Positions 4,462 through 6,192 of a stretch of 6,192 bases of DNA are shown one piece after another. This stretch comes from JAUVAV01 sp965371665 (lineage in GTDB: Bacteria > Oederibacteriota > JAAXVQ01 > JAUVAV01), in assembly GCA_965371665.1 (NCBI GenBank), contig CBDUZI010000134.1:1-6192 (forward strand), in the 5' to 3' direction. Numbering within the stretch: the stretch's first letter is position 1; every line of letters begins with the position of its first letter. The notes beneath the pieces were generated by a model. That model ran no database searches and was not told the origin of the DNA. It saw nothing but the letters and a program-made list of their open reading frames with translations. A program made the position numbers and the translations under genes.

Positions 4462-6013
4462 GAATATCCCGTCCCATCAGGGTATAATAATCCATAAGCT
4501 TGATCTGATAATTAAGTATCGCCTTGAGGTATTCAAGACGCATTTCGCTTTCCTCGACTTGGGCCGTGACTAAATCATCAGAGTCCACAACATCGATCCG
4601 ATAGCCTTTGATTGCCAATTGTGCCCTCTTTTTTGCCGTTTCCGCGCCTGCGGTTAATATACTAATTTGTTCTTTTAAACCCGATATTTCCATCAAAAGA
4701 CTTTTAAGCCCGGCTTCCAATCCTTTTTTTGCCTGCTGCACCTGCAAGTCAACCGCCCGGCTTTCGGCCTGCTTTTCCTTTACCGCCTCAATCGTTTGCA
4801 ACCCTAAAGGAAAATTCCATTTTGCGCCGAAAGTGACTTGCCAGGCGCTTTCCGGCACATAACCGTATTGCGGTTCCTCGTGAAAAACCGAGTATTCACC
4901 GGTCACACCGATTAACGGGAAAAATTCGGCTTTGGCAATTTCAACTTCCTGGGCAACGATTTTTTTCCCCAGGTCCAGTTGTTGCCAGTTAAAATTCCTG
5001 TCTTGCATGCTTTTCAGAGAAGTTTCGTAATCCTGAATTTCAATACCAGGCGTTTTGGTATTGCCTTCGACTTCCACCGCCTGGGGAACATTGAGCAAAT
5101 ATTGCAGATAGAGCTTCCCGTTGTTTGTCCGGGTCTTTGCCTGGCTCAGAAGGTGCTCGATTTTTTTCAGATAGGTCCGGATGGTCAAGTAATCGAATTG
5201 ATTCCTGGTGCTTTTTTCATCCTCCATAAACGCTTTGGTGATGATTAACAGCATTTCAAACCGGCCCTGCATTTCCCGGGCCAGGGAGCTTAACTGTTGG
5301 CCGTGGGACACGGCAAAATAGGTCCGGCAGACCTCGGATAATACTTTTTGGGCAACGGCATTCATCTTGTGGGTTTCAACTTCACGGTTCCAAACCGCCT
5401 GCTTATAACGTCCGCAGATTTTGCCTCCTGTAAAAAGCGGTTGGGTAAGGGAAATGGCCGCTCCGATATTGTGCCCTCCAAGATATCCGGACTCAATGGC
5501 ATCAGGAACTTTATTTATCGCCGCCAGATAGTAAGGGATGGCGGTTTCCTGATGGTTAAGAATAATGGAATAAGGATCAGTCCCCGGAGGAAAACCGGGC
5601 AGCTTCCCCGCTTCAATGTCGCGTTTCAAATCCAGAAAAACCACGCTGGCCAAAAACAGCTGATGGTATTCCGAGGGAATTTCCAGGCTGCTGACGCGAT
5701 CCGCATCCAAAATATTATAACCCGCTTCAACTCCTAATTGCGGAAAGTAAAAAGACAAGGCCTGCCCAACCTTGGTGGCCGCGCTTTGAATGCTGTACCG
5801 GCCGGCCAGGATTTCATGGTTGTTTTTTAAAGCCAGGTCCAGGCATTGGTTCAATGAGAGCGCGGCAGAAACTTCCTTTCCTGCTGATTCCCCTTCTGTT
5901 TTGATATTCGCGTCAGTTTCAACTTCAGCCTGGGTTTGGGCTTGAACCTTGGTTATTTCCCCGCCCAGACTAATAATCAGGATTAAGCAAGCTATCAGGA
6001 TGTTTTTTTTCAT
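4445..6013 (-). CDS. TolC-family outer-membrane efflux/secretion channel protein
   Basis: This 522-residue protein is expected to trimerise into an outer-membrane barrel with a periplasmic alpha-helical tunnel, acting as exit duct for a pump or type I secretion system. The signal peptide (1-25) has KK, a hydrophobic core and a VQA|Q cleavage site. The family's internal duplication is visible: FYFPQLGVEAGY (88-99) pairs with EFFPLIGVTGEY (363-374), and ISLTQPLFTGGK (187-198) pairs with VTFGAKWNFPLG (393-404). Helical coiled segments fill about 52-86, 200-310, 342-362 and 408-506. The segment between the first two barrel strands (about 100-182) is much longer than the usual short extracellular loop. 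GGAGG four bases before the ATG supports the start. It is first in the minus-strand set and overlaps the solute-binding protein gene. No adaptor or inner-membrane pump gene is visible, and I found no strong promoter in the 179 bases upstream. The family is secure; the substrate is unknown. Confidence 0.93.
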   Translation of the reverse strand: MKKNILIACLILIISLGGEITKVQAQTQAEVETDANIKTEGESAGKEVSAALSLNQCLDLALKNNHEILAGRYSIQSAATKVGQALSFYFPQLGVEAGYNILDADRVSSLEIPSEYHQLFLASVVFLDLKRDIEAGKLPGFPPGTDPYSIILNHQETAIPYYLAAINKVPDAIESGYLGGHNIGAAISLTQPLFTGGKICGRYKQAVWNREVETHKMNAVAQKVLSEVCRTYFAVSHGQQLSSLAREMQGRFEMLLIITKAFMEDEKSTRNQFDYLTIRTYLKKIEHLLSQAKTRTNNGKLYLQYLLNVPQAVEVEGNTKTPGIEIQDYETSLKSMQDRNFNWQQLDLGKKIVAQEVEIAKAEFFPLIGVTGEYSVFHEEPQYGYVPESAWQVTFGAKWNFPLGLQTIEAVKEKQAESRAVDLQVQQAKKGLEAGLKSLLMEISGLKEQISILTAGAETAKKRAQLAIKGYRIDVVDSDDLVTAQVEESEMRLEYLKAILNYQIKLMDYYTLMGRDIHALSF

Positions 6014-6140
6014 GCCCCCTCCGGTCTATTTAACCAAATTTGACGCCGCCCCGCCATCAGACTTGGCAGGCGAAAATAGTTTAGCATGGCTGGTTTCAAA
6101 CGTCATCGGGAAAGTAGTTGAATATTATTAGTTTTCACTA

Positions 6141-6158
6141 GGAGCTTGTCGGACTTAA
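6141..6158 (+). repeat. Dispersed 17-18-bp repeat, copy 3
   Basis: GGAGCTTGTCGGACTTAA lies 128 bases upstream of the tolC-like start. It differs from copies 1 and 2 by one base (T for C at its sixth position). Relative to copy 1 it is inverted, so these two copies bracket the whole four-gene set. The 179-base stretch from 6014 to 6192 that contains it holds no other feature I can support. Confidence 0.8.
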
Positions 6159-6192
6159 CAACGTTGAAAAAGCTAATCTGCGTATTAAATTG

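Noticed and set aside
5348..5737. Plus-strand reading frame of 129 codons opposite the tolC-like gene
   Set aside because: It is the shadow of a strongly supported minus-strand gene and shows no domain features.
6073..6099. Possible sigma-70 promoter for the tolC-like gene (TTGAAA and TATTTT, minus strand)
   Set aside because: The spacer is only 15 bases and the -10 match is weak. A second candidate with TAATAT at 6127-6122 lacks a properly spaced -35. Neither is good enough to annotate.
57..6158. CRISPR array or composite transposon formed by the three 17-bp repeats
   Set aside because: The copies are about 3 kb apart and in mixed orientation, which excludes a CRISPR array. No transposase gene is encoded between them, so a transposon cannot be claimed.
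6014..6192. Sigma-54 promoter upstream of the tolC-like gene
   Set aside because: Both strands were scanned by eye for GG-N10-GC with TGGC/TTGC; no acceptable match was seen, nor any TGTAAG-type half-site.

Overview
The window looks like a chromosomal segment of a Gram-negative bacterium. It encodes an outer-membrane TolC-type protein and an exported solute-binding protein, plus a two-component system whose regulator works with sigma-54. Moderate GC and intergenic spacers packed with several families of short palindromic repeats would suit a Desulfobacterota-like or similar environmental lineage, but that placement is inference; no marker gene is present.

All four convincing genes lie on the minus strand, so transcription runs from right to left. 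In transcription order they are: a TolC-family outer-membrane factor (6013-4445); a PhnD-like periplasmic solute-binding protein (4461-3505), whose start overlaps the tolC-like stop by 17 bases; a membrane-bound sensor histidine kinase (3371-2055); and an NtrC-type response regulator with REC, AAA+ and Fis-type HTH domains (1797-427). The gaps before the kinase (133 bases) and before the regulator (257 bases) hold hairpin-forming repeats and no genes. None of these hairpins is followed by a convincing U-tract in the direction of transcription, so readthrough along the whole set is possible.

The 426 bases left of the regulator gene contain no believable gene but hold the most informative regulatory DNA. 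A near-consensus sigma-54 (-24/-12) promoter points left (285 to 271), with predicted start near 259. About 130-140 bp upstream of that start is a cluster of three TGTAAG/CTTACA half-sites (381-407), the position expected for the enhancer of a bacterial enhancer-binding protein. The regulator encoded immediately upstream is the obvious candidate to bind it. The transcript would run through a nested inverted repeat (81-220) and out of the left edge, where two AATTGWCGCCA direct repeats (10-50) resemble the end of an IstA/TnsB-type mobile element.

Working model (inference): the PhnD-like protein captures a small ligand in the periplasm and may present it to the kinase, the kinase phosphorylates the sigma-54 activator, and the activator switches on a transcript reading off the left edge. 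The TolC-like protein would supply an outer-membrane channel, but its inner-membrane pump and adaptor are not in the window. Unusual points are a kinase H-box lacking the usual acidic residue and proline, and a regulator with GGFTGA instead of GAFTGA and glycine at the usual sensor II arginine. In addition, a 17-bp repeat is present near both ends in opposite orientation and once in the middle.
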